Positions 15,420 to 23,369 of a stretch of DNA of 29,491 nt are shown here, in pieces. Position 1 is the first letter of the stretch, and the number at the start of each line of letters is the position of its first letter. Location: NCBI GenBank assembly GCA_900548775.1, contig URLM01000023.1:1-29491 (forward strand). The letters run 5' to 3'. Under the pieces are notes generated by a model, which did not search any database, was not told where the DNA came from, and saw only the letters and a program-made list of their open reading frames with translations. Made by a program: the position numbers and the translations under genes. This DNA comes from an uncultured Olsenella sp. (lineage in GTDB: Bacteria > Actinomycetota > Coriobacteriia > Coriobacteriales > Atopobiaceae).

Positions 15420-15440
15420 AAAAAAGACCCCATAGGGTCC
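15420..15440 (-). terminator. Rho-independent terminator
   Basis: On the minus strand GACCC-TATG-GGGTC (15439-15426) is followed by six T. It ends the transcript of the small gene at 15502-15726 before the aminotransferase gene. Confidence 0.75.
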
Positions 15441-15501
15441 TGCTTGCGACAAGTGCTGTGTCTTGGTCCCGTTGGCACCGGGGTGCCGGGGCTCGCGGCC
15501 C

Positions 15502-15726
15502 CTAATCGACCCTGGTGCACTTGACGAGCAGGTGGGAGTCCCCGTGGTTGGCGGCATGGCTTGCGTACCAGCGCTCGATGTCACGGTAGAGCCAGATGGG
15601 GCTGTCCGCCTCGAAGCTGCGACGATGGTTGTCAAAGGTGGCGGTGTACTCGCCGCTCATGAACCAGCCGTCCATGCAGGCGTCAAGGACCTTCTTCTGC
15701 AGTCTGCTCAGGCTTTTGATCTTCAT
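15502..15726 (-). CDS. Small conserved-looking hypothetical protein (74 aa)
   Basis: The 74-residue protein MKIKSLSRLQKKVLDACMDG... has a strong AAAGGAGG site 6 nt before the ATG and its own terminator, so it is very likely real. It starts with a basic helix and contains aromatic motifs (DGWFMSGEYTATFDNHRRSF, then WLYRDIERWYASHAANHGDS). I do not recognise the family; the size and charge could suit a small regulatory or nucleic-acid-associated protein, which is only a guess. No signal peptide or membrane helix is present. Confidence 0.7.
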   Translation of the reverse strand: MKIKSLSRLQKKVLDACMDGWFMSGEYTATFDNHRRSFEADSPIWLYRDIERWYASHAANHGDSHLLVKCTRVD

Positions 15727-15821
15727 TCCGTCCTCCTTTCATAGCGGTGTTCCTGATGGTTACGGTACCCACTGCACGGAGGACGCGTGTTGCTGCATGG
15801 TTAACTGCACAATCTCTACAA

Positions 15822-15835
15822 CTTGTTTGAACAAG
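15822..15835. promoter_or_regulatory. 14-bp palindrome upstream of the small gene
   Basis: CTTGTT and AACAAG arms surround a 2-bp centre in an AT-richer patch ~100 bp upstream of the 74-aa gene. It is a candidate operator; no regulator can be assigned. Confidence 0.35.
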
Positions 15836-15880
15836 CTGTAAGCGCAGCGCAAGCTGCCCGTTTCGTCGCGTCAGGCAGTG

Positions 15881-16345
15881 CTACCGGAGCTTCTCCAGGC
15901 GCGAGAGGGTCTCTCGCACAGTGTCGCGCGCGCTATCCACACGGTTGCGCGCGTCCTCGATCTTGCTCTGGACCACGATGTCGGAGATGGCGCCGTCAAA
16001 GAAGAAGTCCGCGAAGGTCCAGCCTCGGCTTATGTCCACCTTGAGGCCGGAGACCTCGCGGACGTCAGAGAGTTCGCGCGAGAACGCCTGAAGCGAGTTC
16101 TGCGCCTCCCGGAGGGCCTCCTGTGCCTCGTCGATGCGATGGTGCTTGGCCAGCCCCGAGATGAGGCCACCCCCAAAGATGTCGAGCATGCCCCAGCCGG
16201 AGGCGCTGCTCAGGCACTCCGCCGCCCGGTCAAGGCAGGCAAGGGCCTTCTCGCCAGCGTCGATTGCCTCCTCGACCTCGCGCTTGGGGTCGAAGTCCTC
16301 TCCTGGGACCTCGTAGCTGGGGTACTCGTCGCTGTTGCGGGCCAT
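15881..16345 (-). CDS. Conserved hypothetical helical protein (154 aa)
   Basis: The protein is mostly helical, with heptad-like stretches (REVEEAIDAGEKALACLDRA and EARNR-type C-terminus ending VRETLSRLEKLR). A glycine-rich central segment GWGMLDIFGGGLISGLAKHH could insert in or contact a membrane. A second motif GWTFADFFFDGAISDIVVQS follows. I recall similar uncharacterised proteins in Firmicutes and Actinobacteria with this GWGxxDxxGGG pattern, but no function. The start at ATG 16345 has GAGG 7 nt upstream; the in-frame ATG at 16375 has none. It is divergent from the LysR gene across 277 bp. Confidence 0.7.
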   Translation of the reverse strand: MARNSDEYPSYEVPGEDFDPKREVEEAIDAGEKALACLDRAAECLSSASGWGMLDIFGGGLISGLAKHHRIDEAQEALREAQNSLQAFSRELSDVREVSGLKVDISRGWTFADFFFDGAISDIVVQSKIEDARNRVDSARDTVRETLSRLEKLR

Positions 16346-16423
16346 GTGAACCTCACCCTTCGTGTGTGCCGGCAAGGGGTGCCGCCGGGCGTCAACGTCT
16401 TTCCCATTCTACCCAGAGGGACC

Positions 16424-16519
16424 GCCCGGAATCCCAGCGGAGTGGTCGCCCAGAATCCAAACAACGCAGCAGCCCGGAATCCCCGCAGAGAGGCCGCCCG
16501 GCATCCCCGCACCATTTTG
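16424..16519. repeat. Four 24-bp tandem repeats
   Basis: GCCCGGAATCC-type units begin at 16424, 16448, 16472 and 16496, exactly 24 bp apart; the first half of each unit is conserved and the second half varies. They lie in the divergent intergenic region between the 154-aa gene and the LysR gene. They also keep frame (8 codons), but no ribosome site or protein family supports coding. Confidence 0.7.
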
Positions 16520-16533
16520 TACGTGCATACCGC

Positions 16534-16551
16534 ATGGCAACGCCATACAAT
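16534..16551 (+). promoter_or_regulatory. Palindrome overlapping a -10-like hexamer before the LysR gene
   Basis: ATGGC-AAC-GCCAT (16534-16546) abuts TACAAT (16546-16551), 72 bp before the LysR start. The size suits a LysR-type box, but no good -35 is seen. Confidence 0.35.
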
Positions 16552-16622
16552 TCTCGAATGAGTTGTCGCGCAGCGCACCGCCGCTCCGGTGGGTTTGCGC
16601 ACGGAAACTGTGGGAGGAACGC

Positions 16623-17489
16623 GTGAATCTCAAGCAGCTTGAGTACTTCGTAGCCATTGCCGAGGAGCACCAGATAACGGCTGCGGCGCGGCGCCTCCAC
16701 ATCTCGCAGCCACCGCTCTCCTACGAGCTGGCGCAGCTGGAGCGCGAGCTGGGAACCACGCTCGTCCGCAGGGGGCCGCGATCTGCCACGCTCACGGACG
16801 CCGGCAAGCTCCTCTACGAGCGCGCGACGCGGATTCTCGCACTAACCCAGGCCACAAAGCGCGACGTCGAGGGCGTGGGCAAGGGGATGACCGGCGTTCT
16901 CACACTTGGGGTGGACGCCTCGTGCGCTGGCTCGGTCCCGGGGACCAGGCTCACCGAGCTGGTCGCGGCGCCGGACGTCTCGATCGAGCTTCGCGAGGGC
17001 AGCACGCCGCAGGTGCTCGAAATGCTCGAGGGAGGCGTGGTTGACATCGGCGTCGTACGTACCCCCTTCCCGAGCGACGGACTGCGCTGCCGCTACGCCA
17101 AGAACGAGCGCATGCTCGCCATCATGCCGCCCGCACTCGAGGTGGGAGACGAGATGGAGGTCACCTGCACGCAGCTCTCGGGTGTGCCGGTGGTTCTTGC
17201 GCGTCGTCTCGAGCCGCTGGTCCAATCCGCGTTCAGCACGGCCAAGGCGGAGCTCTCGCCGCGCTGCGTCGTCGACGACGAGCGAACGGCCTGCACCTGG
17301 GCGCGCGGGGGAATGGGAATCGCCATCATCCCCGAGACGCTGCTTTCCGTCACCGACACGGGCGAATGCTTCATAAAGGTGATCGCCGAGAAGGGCCTCT
17401 CCACACGGCAGGCGGTGGTCTGGAAGGCAGACCGTTACATGTCTCCGCTTGCCCAGAGGTGCTTGGCTCTTCTCGGCGATCTGGGGTAG
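16623..17489 (+). CDS. LysR-type transcriptional regulator
   Basis: The 288-residue protein starts at GTG 16623 with GGAGG 5 nt upstream; longer in-frame starts run through the tandem repeats. It has a standard N-terminal HTH (NLKQLEYFVAIAEEHQITAA, then ARRLHISQPPLSYELAQLER) and a periplasmic-binding-like effector domain (GVLTLGVDASCAGSVPG, then GGMGIAIIPETLL). It is divergent from the 154-aa hypothetical gene, which is a possible target by the usual LysR arrangement. Effector unknown. Confidence 0.93.
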   Translation: MNLKQLEYFVAIAEEHQITAAARRLHISQPPLSYELAQLERELGTTLVRRGPRSATLTDAGKLLYERATRILALTQATKRDVEGVGKGMTGVLTLGVDASCAGSVPGTRLTELVAAPDVSIELREGSTPQVLEMLEGGVVDIGVVRTPFPSDGLRCRYAKNERMLAIMPPALEVGDEMEVTCTQLSGVPVVLARRLEPLVQSAFSTAKAELSPRCVVDDERTACTWARGGMGIAIIPETLLSVTDTGECFIKVIAEKGLSTRQAVVWKADRYMSPLAQRCLALLGDLG

Positions 17490-17494
17490 GAACC

Positions 17495-17524
17495 GACCGG
17501 ACGGAGGAAGGAGGCCGTCCGGTC
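17495..17524. terminator. Bidirectional hairpin between lysR-type gene and tatA
   Basis: GACCGGACGG (17495-17504) pairs perfectly with CCGTCCGGTC (17515-17524) around a 10-nt loop, between two convergent genes. There is no U-run, so termination strength is uncertain. Confidence 0.5.
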
Positions 17525-17544
17525 TGGGGAAATGGGGACCAGGG

Positions 17545-17799
17545 TTACTTGGCGCTTGAGGCAACCTTGACGTCGGCGTCATCGGGGTCGGCGACGACCT
17601 CCTCGACGTTCTCGGAGGGGTTGGACTTCTCGGTCTTCGACACGGCCTTGTCGTCATCGCCCTCCTCCATGCCCTCGCGCACGTTCTTGACGGTCTTGCC
17701 TATGGCAGAGCCAAGCTTGGGTAGGTTCTTGGGCCCAAAGATGATCAGGGCAACCAAAAGAATGACGAGAAGCTCGGGAACTCCCAATCCGAGAATCAT
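17545..17799 (-). CDS. tatA: Sec-independent translocase component TatA
   Basis: The 84-residue protein has the TatA plan: a single N-terminal membrane helix (GVPELLVILLVALIIFGPKN), the hinge FGPKNLPKLG, an amphipathic helix (SAIGKTVKNVREGM) and an acidic polar tail. It forms the pore part of the twin-arginine system at the cytoplasmic membrane. ATG 17799 follows AGGAGG by 6 nt. No tatC is adjacent. It is divergent from the MTA phosphorylase gene. Confidence 0.92.
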   Translation of the reverse strand: MILGLGVPELLVILLVALIIFGPKNLPKLGSAIGKTVKNVREGMEEGDDDKAVSKTEKSNPSENVEEVVADPDDADVKVASSAK

Positions 17800-18049
17800 T
17801 GTGTGCCTCCTCAACGACATGCGACTGGACGGCAACCTCGCGCTGCAGCCCCTTTGCAGCACGTCTTGGGGCGCGCCGCCTTTCAGTCTTGATGGTAGGG
17901 ATGGCGATTGGATAGGTAAAATACATTTTGATGCACGTATCCATATACGCTTTGTATCGATTGCCGGCGATTGCTCGCCACGTGACGGAGCAGGGCAGCC
18001 ACCCTACAATGGACAGGGGCATACGCACCTCATTCGAAAGGAGTCACGC

Positions 18050-18862
18050 ATGGCAGAGCTTCCGCAGGCAGAGATTGGCATCTTTGGCGGATCTGGCTTC
18101 TACAGCCTCTTTGAGGGCGACTACGAGGAGGTCTCCCTTGACACGCGCTGGGGACAGCCCTCCGACGTCTACACCGTGGGGACCATCGGCGGTCGCAAGG
18201 TCGCGTTTCTCCCCCGCCACGGCCACAAGCACACCTTTGCCCCCGGCGAGGTCAACTATCGCGCCAACCTCTGGGGCATGCACGAGCTGGGCGTGAAGCA
18301 GGTCATAGGGCCGTGCTCGGTGGGGTCCCTCTCGCTTGACATCCACCCCGGCGACTTTGTGATCTGCGACCAGTTTGTGGACAGGACCAGGGGCCGTGCC
18401 GACACGTTCTTCACGCATGACCTGGGGCTGGGCGTGCAGCACCTCTCCGCAGCTCACCCCTACTGCGAGACCATGCGCAAGGTCGCCGTCGAGAAGTGCC
18501 GCGAGCTGGGCATTCCCGTGCACGACGGCGGGACCGTCGTCACCATCCAGGGGCCGCGCTTCTCGACCACCGCCGAGAGCGAGTGGTTCCAGAAGATGGG
18601 CTGGTCGGTGGTGAACATGACGCAGTACCCCGAGGCGTGGCTCGCCCGCGAGCTGGGCATGCACTACGTAAACGTGAGCCTGGTCACCGACTACGACTCC
18701 GGCCTGGGCAAGTATGCCGCCGTCACCAACGACGACGTGCTACGCGTCTTCAACGAGAACCTCCACCTGCTGCGCAAGCTCATCGAGGCCATGGTCCCGG
18801 CGCTGCCTGCCGACATCGACGACGACTGCACGGGAAGCGCGTCGCTCTTCGAGCGCCTGTAA
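18050..18862 (+). CDS. mtnP: S-methyl-5'-thioadenosine phosphorylase family protein
   Basis: It would phosphorolyse methylthioadenosine (or a purine nucleoside) for methionine and purine salvage. The 270-residue protein shows the family phosphate loop IFGGSGFYSL, FLPRHGHKHTFAPGEVNYRA, GPCSVGSL, and QGPRFSTTAESEW. The purine-site motifs NMTQYPEAWLARELG and VTDYDSGLG follow. AAAGGAG lies 6 nt before ATG 18050. MTAP versus purine nucleoside phosphorylase specificity depends on residues I cannot fully judge; NMTQYPEAxLA favours MTAP/MTIP. Confidence 0.88.
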   Translation: MAELPQAEIGIFGGSGFYSLFEGDYEEVSLDTRWGQPSDVYTVGTIGGRKVAFLPRHGHKHTFAPGEVNYRANLWGMHELGVKQVIGPCSVGSLSLDIHPGDFVICDQFVDRTRGRADTFFTHDLGLGVQHLSAAHPYCETMRKVAVEKCRELGIPVHDGGTVVTIQGPRFSTTAESEWFQKMGWSVVNMTQYPEAWLARELGMHYVNVSLVTDYDSGLGKYAAVTNDDVLRVFNENLHLLRKLIEAMVPALPADIDDDCTGSASLFERL

Positions 18863-18916
18863 GGCGGCACGCCGAGAAGGACGCCGCAGGTACGGGCGCG
18901 CGGCTGCGGGAAAGCG

Positions 18917-19070
18917 CCCTCCGGCGAGAAACGGGCGCCGGGACAGGAGTTTCCGACGGGATTCCGTACGAGATGCGCCCATCGGCGCCGAAATGACGCC
19001 GGAGCAGGGGGTTCAGACGGGATTCCGTACGAGAAGGCCCCTCCGGCGTCGAAAGCGCGCCGGAGGGGCC
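18917..19070. repeat. Family A palindromic array, three units, 61-bp period
   Basis: Hairpins CCCTCCGGCG...GGCGCCGG have their right halves at 18934, 18995 and 19056, exactly 61 bp apart. The between-hairpin segment GACGGGATTCCGTACGAGA is identical in the two complete units (CGTACGAGA at 18965 and 19026). The last hairpin is nearly perfect (GGCCCCTCCGGCG / CGCCGGAGGGGCC), and sits between mtnP and the convergent ACT gene, where it may also terminate transcription. Confidence 0.75.
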
Positions 19071-19125
19071 ATTCTCTACAAAGCATCACGAAGAGCCAGG
19101 GCCCGAACCAGGAGCTCGAGCGGGC

Positions 19126-19554
19126 CTAGTCCAGCTCGCCCTCCTCCAGGATCTGGAAGCCAGCACGCTCGATGGCGAAGACGGCCTCCGCGGCCTGTGC
19201 GGGATCCGTAACCTTAAGGGCAAAGATGGCGTTGCCGTCCTGGTGGGAGAAGCAGTACCCGTACTCCACCGAGATGTCCGCGTCGTCGAGCGTCTCGAGA
19301 AGCTCCGCCAGCCCGCCCGGGCGGTTAGGCACGGCAACAGCGGTGACCTTGGTCACCCGCGCACGATACCCTGCCGCATCGAGCGCGGCCTTGGCCTTGT
19401 CGGCCTCGTTGCACACGATGCGCACCAGGCCGTACTCGGGGGTGTCGGCGATCGAGAGGGCGCTCATGTTGACACCCGCGTCTGCGAGGCAGCGGCAGAG
19501 CGCCGCCAGACGGCCCTTGTCGTTCTCGAGAAAGACCGAGATTTGCTTGATCAT
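19126..19554 (-). CDS. Tandem ACT-domain protein
   Basis: The 142-residue protein consists of two ACT domains (IKQISVFLENDKGRLAALCR at the N-terminus; VAVPNRPGGLAELLETLDD from about residue 72). ACT domains bind amino acids or related ligands. Its ATG overlaps the stop of the upstream CoA ligase (TGATG), so the two are translationally coupled. This pair is common in anaerobes, where the ACT protein is thought to regulate or accompany the ligase. The ligand is not visible. Confidence 0.9.
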   Translation of the reverse strand: MIKQISVFLENDKGRLAALCRCLADAGVNMSALSIADTPEYGLVRIVCNEADKAKAALDAAGYRARVTKVTAVAVPNRPGGLAELLETLDDADISVEYGYCFSHQDGNAIFALKVTDPAQAAEAVFAIERAGFQILEEGELD

Positions 19555-20900
19555 CACTTAATCCCCTTCCTCGTGTCGATGACGCGCTTTGCCTTGCCAG
19601 TGCTGCGTGAGATGGACTTGGGCTCGACGATGCGAACCTTGACGCCAACGGAGAGGTCGGTCTTGAGGCGCGCGGAGATCTGACGCTGCAGGGCCTCGAT
19701 GGCACCGGTCTGGTCGAAGTCGAAGTCGGGGTTTGCCTCGGCCTTGAGCGTGACCACGTCCAGCGAGCGCTCGTCGGTGCCGACCTCGATCTGGTACCAG
19801 CTAGAGACCTGGTCGAAGGTCTTCATAACGTCCTCGATCTGCGACGGGAAGACGTTCACGCCACGGATGATGAGCATGTCATCGGTGCGGCCGTGCAGGC
19901 GGTCGATCCGCTTGTGGGTGCAGCCGCAGGGGCACTCGCCAGGCAGGATGCGCGTGATGTCGCGCGTGCGATAGCGCACGACAGGCGACGCCTCGCGGTC
20001 GAGCGTGGTGAGGACGAGCTCGCCCCACTCGCCGTCCGGCAGGCGCTTGCCGGTAGCCGGGTCGATGATCTCGGCAAAGAAATGGTCCTCCGCCAGGTGA
20101 AGGCCGTCCTGCTCGAGGCACTCGCAGGCCACGCCCGGGCCCATCGTCTCCGTGAGACCGTAGATGTCGAGCACCTTGTAGCCGAGCTTGCGCTCGAGCT
20201 CGGCGCGGAAGTTGTCAGAGAAAGGCTCGGCGCCGTGGATTCCCGCCTTGAGATGGAAAGCGCGGGAGGGGTCGAGGCCCATCTCCAACGCCGTGTCAGC
20301 GATGTGCATGGCATAGCTTGGCGTGCAGCAGAGAATCGTGGTGCCCATCTCACGAAGGATGCGAATCTGGCGCTCAGTGTTGCCGGCAGAGGTGGGAATC
20401 ACCGTTGCTCCCGAGGCAAGGGCGCCGTAGTGGGCACCAAGGCCACCCGTGAAGAGCCCGTAGCCGTAGGCAACCTGCACCACATCGTTGGCGCCACCGC
20501 CCGCAAAGCGGATGCCGCGGGCGAAGCAGTCGGACCAGAAGTCGAGGTCATGCTGGGTATAGGCACCAAGCGTGGCAACGCCCGTGGTACCGGAGGACAT
20601 GTGGACCTCGCGCACGTCGGAGAGAGGCACGGCAAGCATGCCGTAGGGCGCCGCGTCACGGAGGTCCTGCTTGGTCACAAACGGCGCGTTGGCAAGGTCA
20701 TCGAGGGAGGCCAGGTGATAGGGGTCAAAGCCCGCCTCGTCGAAGGAGCGCTTGTAGAACGGGATGTGTTCATAGCAGTTGACCAGCGTGCGGCGCACGC
20801 CCTCGAGCTGCATCTCCTCGAGCTTCTCGTGAGGAAGGCGCGTTGGGTCGACCGCCTCCCCGCATCCCCCAGCCGTTGTGCAGTCCTGCTCGTCTGCCAT
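19554..20900 (-). CDS. Phenylacetate-CoA ligase family protein
   Basis: The 448-residue adenylate-forming enzyme activates an aryl or aryl-acetic acid with ATP and CoA. It shows the P-loop SSGTTGVAT (102-110), a PaaK-type YGYGLFTGGLG, the A5 motif IYGLTETMGPG, YRTRDITRILPGE and the hinge/A10 region GRTDDMLIIRGVNVFPSQ...STGKAKRVID. Two Cys-rich points (CPCGCTHKRIDR) match the structural site of the family. ATG 20900 is chosen because AAAGGCGG lies 6-7 nt upstream and homology starts there; an extension to 21008 is unsupported. Substrate could be phenylacetate, indoleacetate or another amino-acid fermentation product. Confidence 0.88.
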   Translation of the reverse strand: MADEQDCTTAGGCGEAVDPTRLPHEKLEEMQLEGVRRTLVNCYEHIPFYKRSFDEAGFDPYHLASLDDLANAPFVTKQDLRDAAPYGMLAVPLSDVREVHMSSGTTGVATLGAYTQHDLDFWSDCFARGIRFAGGGANDVVQVAYGYGLFTGGLGAHYGALASGATVIPTSAGNTERQIRILREMGTTILCCTPSYAMHIADTALEMGLDPSRAFHLKAGIHGAEPFSDNFRAELERKLGYKVLDIYGLTETMGPGVACECLEQDGLHLAEDHFFAEIIDPATGKRLPDGEWGELVLTTLDREASPVVRYRTRDITRILPGECPCGCTHKRIDRLHGRTDDMLIIRGVNVFPSQIEDVMKTFDQVSSWYQIEVGTDERSLDVVTLKAEANPDFDFDQTGAIEALQRQISARLKTDLSVGVKVRIVEPKSISRSTGKAKRVIDTRKGIK

Positions 20901-21198
20901 GCCAAACCGCCTTTCGAACCACTTGTGCGCCAGAACCCAAGACGTCCGGCGCTGCATCCATTCTCGCCCAGGCGCCGCACCGGGTGGGGGCGGCATCCGT
21001 GAGCGCACTCTATCACAGGGGAGCGTCCAGAGGCGTGGCCGCGAGAAACACTGAAACAGGCCGGATCCAACAGGCCGGACTCAAGCAAATTGCGCGCCCC
21101 CTTCGATGAGCGTGGCAGCGCGTCAACGCCCGAGCCCGGCGGCCCCCGCGATGCGCCCACCGCTATAGTTGACCCCAGCCAACCGAGGAGGGACCCAC

Positions 21199-21783
21199 AT
21201 GGATAAGCTCAGCATTGCGACAGCGACCAGCGCCGATGCCGCAGAGATAGCCGCGATCTACGCTCCCTACGTGCGCGACACCGCGATCACCTTCGAGTAT
21301 GAGGCTCCCAGCGCACGCGAGATGTCCTCGCGCATCGAGCGAATCACTTCCACGCATCCCTGGCTGGTGGCGCGCGACCCTTCGGGCGTGGCGGTGGGCT
21401 ACGCCTACGCAAGCCCCTACTACGGCCGCGCCGCATATGCCTGGTGCGTCGAGACCTCCATCTACATTGCGCGCGAGAAGTGCGGGAATGGCGCTGGCTC
21501 GGCGCTCTACCGGGAGCTTGAGCGCGCGCTCGCTGCCCAGGGCGTTCTCAACCTCTACGCCTGCATCGCCACCACTAGCACGCCTGACACCCACCTCGAT
21601 AACGCGAGCGTGGCCTTTCACGAGCGCTGCGGCTACCGCGAGATTGGCCGCTTCCAAAGCTGCGGCTACAAGTTTGGACGCTGGCACGACACGGTGTGGA
21701 TGGAGCGTGACCTGGGCGAGCATCTCCCCGAGCAGCCCGCCGTTCTGCCGTTCCCCCAGGTGAGAGACAAGCTCGGACTATAG
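21199..21783 (+). CDS. GNAT N-acetyltransferase (PAT/MnaT-like)
   Basis: The 194-residue protein resembles phosphinothricin/L-amino-acid N-acetyltransferases: IYAPYVRDTAITFEYEAPS, then VGYAYASPYYGRAAYAWCVE. The acetyl-CoA loop region is EKCGNGAGSALYRELERAL, followed by NASVAFHERCGYREIGRF and KFGRWHDTVWME. It probably acetylates the amino group of an amino-acid-like compound (methionine sulphone or sulphoximine analogues in the family). AGGAGG lies 7 nt before ATG 21199. Its TAG overlaps the pdxR TAG on the other strand. Confidence 0.9.
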   Translation: MDKLSIATATSADAAEIAAIYAPYVRDTAITFEYEAPSAREMSSRIERITSTHPWLVARDPSGVAVGYAYASPYYGRAAYAWCVETSIYIAREKCGNGAGSALYRELERALAAQGVLNLYACIATTSTPDTHLDNASVAFHERCGYREIGRFQSCGYKFGRWHDTVWMERDLGEHLPEQPAVLPFPQVRDKLGL

Positions 21784-23217
21784 CACGGAGCCAAGCGCGC
21801 TGGCGGCGGCGCGGGCGTCCTCGACCGAGAGCCCGTCGTACTGCACAACGAACCTGGCGCGGCCATCGCCTGCCGCCGCATGCTCCGGGACGTGTGCGAA
21901 CGAGGAGAGCGGAGCCAGCCCCACGTCCGCTGCGCACGCCGCGGCGGCGATCCCTCGCTCCCCTCGGCCGTCGTCCTCGACCGCAAGCACGAGGTGAATG
22001 CCGGAGTCTGCCTCCTCGACGCGCACGCGTCCACTCGCCAGACCATCGAGGAGCCCCTCGACCAGCGCGTCGCGCACCTCTCGCATCCCGCGGCGATAGC
22101 GGGCGACGTGCCTCTCGTACGCGCCGGACTCGAGCGCATGGGCAAGGGCGACCTGGTCGATCGCGGGCACGGTTGAGGAGAGAAACCCCAGCCGATCGTC
22201 AAACATGGTGTCGAGCGATGCCGGCAGCACCAGGTACGCGATGCGCAGCGCGGACGACAGGCTCTTCGAGAAGGTGTTGAGGTAGAGAACGCTGCCCGTG
22301 GCGTCGATGCTCGCGAGCGCCGGGATGGGACGGCCGGCAAGCCGCAGCTCGCAGTCGTAGTCGTCCTCGACGAGGTAGCGCCGGTCCTTCTCGGCGGCCC
22401 ACCCCAGAAGCTCGTAGCGACGCGCGACGCTCATCACGCGACCAGTGGGAAACTGGTGCGACGGCATCACGTGGGCAACGGCAGCGCAAGACCCACGCAG
22501 GGCCCGCACCGAAATGCCCTCGGCGTCGAGTGGCAGGTAGCGCACGTCAAGCCCATGTGCGCGGTAGGTCTCGCTCGCACGGGCGTAGCCAGGGTCCTCG
22601 ACCCCCACGGGACCGCACCCGCGCAGGAGCTGCGCGACAAGCCCATAGAGCGCCTGCGCTCCGGCACCCACAACCACCAGCTCTGGGTTCACCGACATCC
22701 CCCTTGAGCGCGCAAGGTGGTCGGCTATCGCCTCGCGGAGGCGCATCACGCCGCGAGCAGGCGGCGTGCGATAGAGGACGTCGTCCGGCTCGTGCGAGAT
22801 GACATCGCGCAGAGCCCGCTCCCAGAGCCGGGCTGCCCCCGGTGAGGCGACGCTGGAGCCACGAGCGAGGTCGTACCTCACTCCATCTGCGGCACATTCG
22901 TCGCCATGCGCTACCTTGTGCTCCCCGCCGGGCAAATCCGGAGCAGGCGCCGCGGCGGCCATGTCCGGCAAAGTGGGAAGACTCGCCGCGTAGTAGCCGC
23001 GGCGGGGCAGGGAAACCACGTACCCCTCGGCGACAAGCTGAGCATAGGCCCCCTCCACGGTGACCACGCTCACCCCCAGGCGCTCCGCGAGGGTGCGCCG
23101 CGAGGGCAGCCGCTCCTCCGCTGCAATCTCGCCCGTCACAACCTGGTCACGAATGCACCGGTAGAGGTGCTCGTAGAGGGGAAGCTCCCCTCGCCCGGTG
23201 AGGTCAATGCCTCGCAT
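21778..23217 (-). CDS. pdxR: MocR-family regulator of pyridoxal phosphate synthesis
   Basis: The 479-residue chimera has an N-terminal GntR winged helix (PLYEHLYRCIRDQVVTGEI, then LPSRRTLAERLGVSVVTVE) joined by a linker to a full class I aminotransferase-like domain. The PLP site is present: EDDYDCE (Asp286) and the lysine Lys318 in NTFSKSLSSALR. MocR proteins divergent from pdxST are PdxR activators that sense PLP; the divergent position 152 bp from pdxS supports this. ATG 23217 has AGAGG upstream. It is likely autoregulated from the shared intergenic region. Confidence 0.92.
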   Translation of the reverse strand: MRGIDLTGRGELPLYEHLYRCIRDQVVTGEIAAEERLPSRRTLAERLGVSVVTVEGAYAQLVAEGYVVSLPRRGYYAASLPTLPDMAAAAPAPDLPGGEHKVAHGDECAADGVRYDLARGSSVASPGAARLWERALRDVISHEPDDVLYRTPPARGVMRLREAIADHLARSRGMSVNPELVVVGAGAQALYGLVAQLLRGCGPVGVEDPGYARASETYRAHGLDVRYLPLDAEGISVRALRGSCAAVAHVMPSHQFPTGRVMSVARRYELLGWAAEKDRRYLVEDDYDCELRLAGRPIPALASIDATGSVLYLNTFSKSLSSALRIAYLVLPASLDTMFDDRLGFLSSTVPAIDQVALAHALESGAYERHVARYRRGMREVRDALVEGLLDGLASGRVRVEEADSGIHLVLAVEDDGRGERGIAAAACAADVGLAPLSSFAHVPEHAAAGDGRARFVVQYDGLSVEDARAAASALGSVL

Positions 23218-23260
23218 GCGACCATCCTCTCGACCTCTGGCTTTATCGAAACGGTAACAC

Positions 23261-23315
23261 TGGCCTTATTTTGGCCCTATCAACCTATCACGTTCTGGGC
23301 ATTTCACTATGACCA
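23261..23315. promoter_or_regulatory. Candidate PdxR binding half-sites
   Basis: TGGCCTTA (23261-23268) and TGGCCCTA (23272-23279) form a direct repeat 11 bp apart. A third copy, TGGTCATA, is on the minus strand at 23315-23308. All lie in the pdxR-pdxS intergenic region. MocR regulators commonly bind direct repeats of this sort; assignment is by position only. Confidence 0.45.
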
Positions 23316-23369
23316 TATTGAGCCTACCCTACGTAGCCACACGAACACGCCAGAACGAGGAGGACGACA

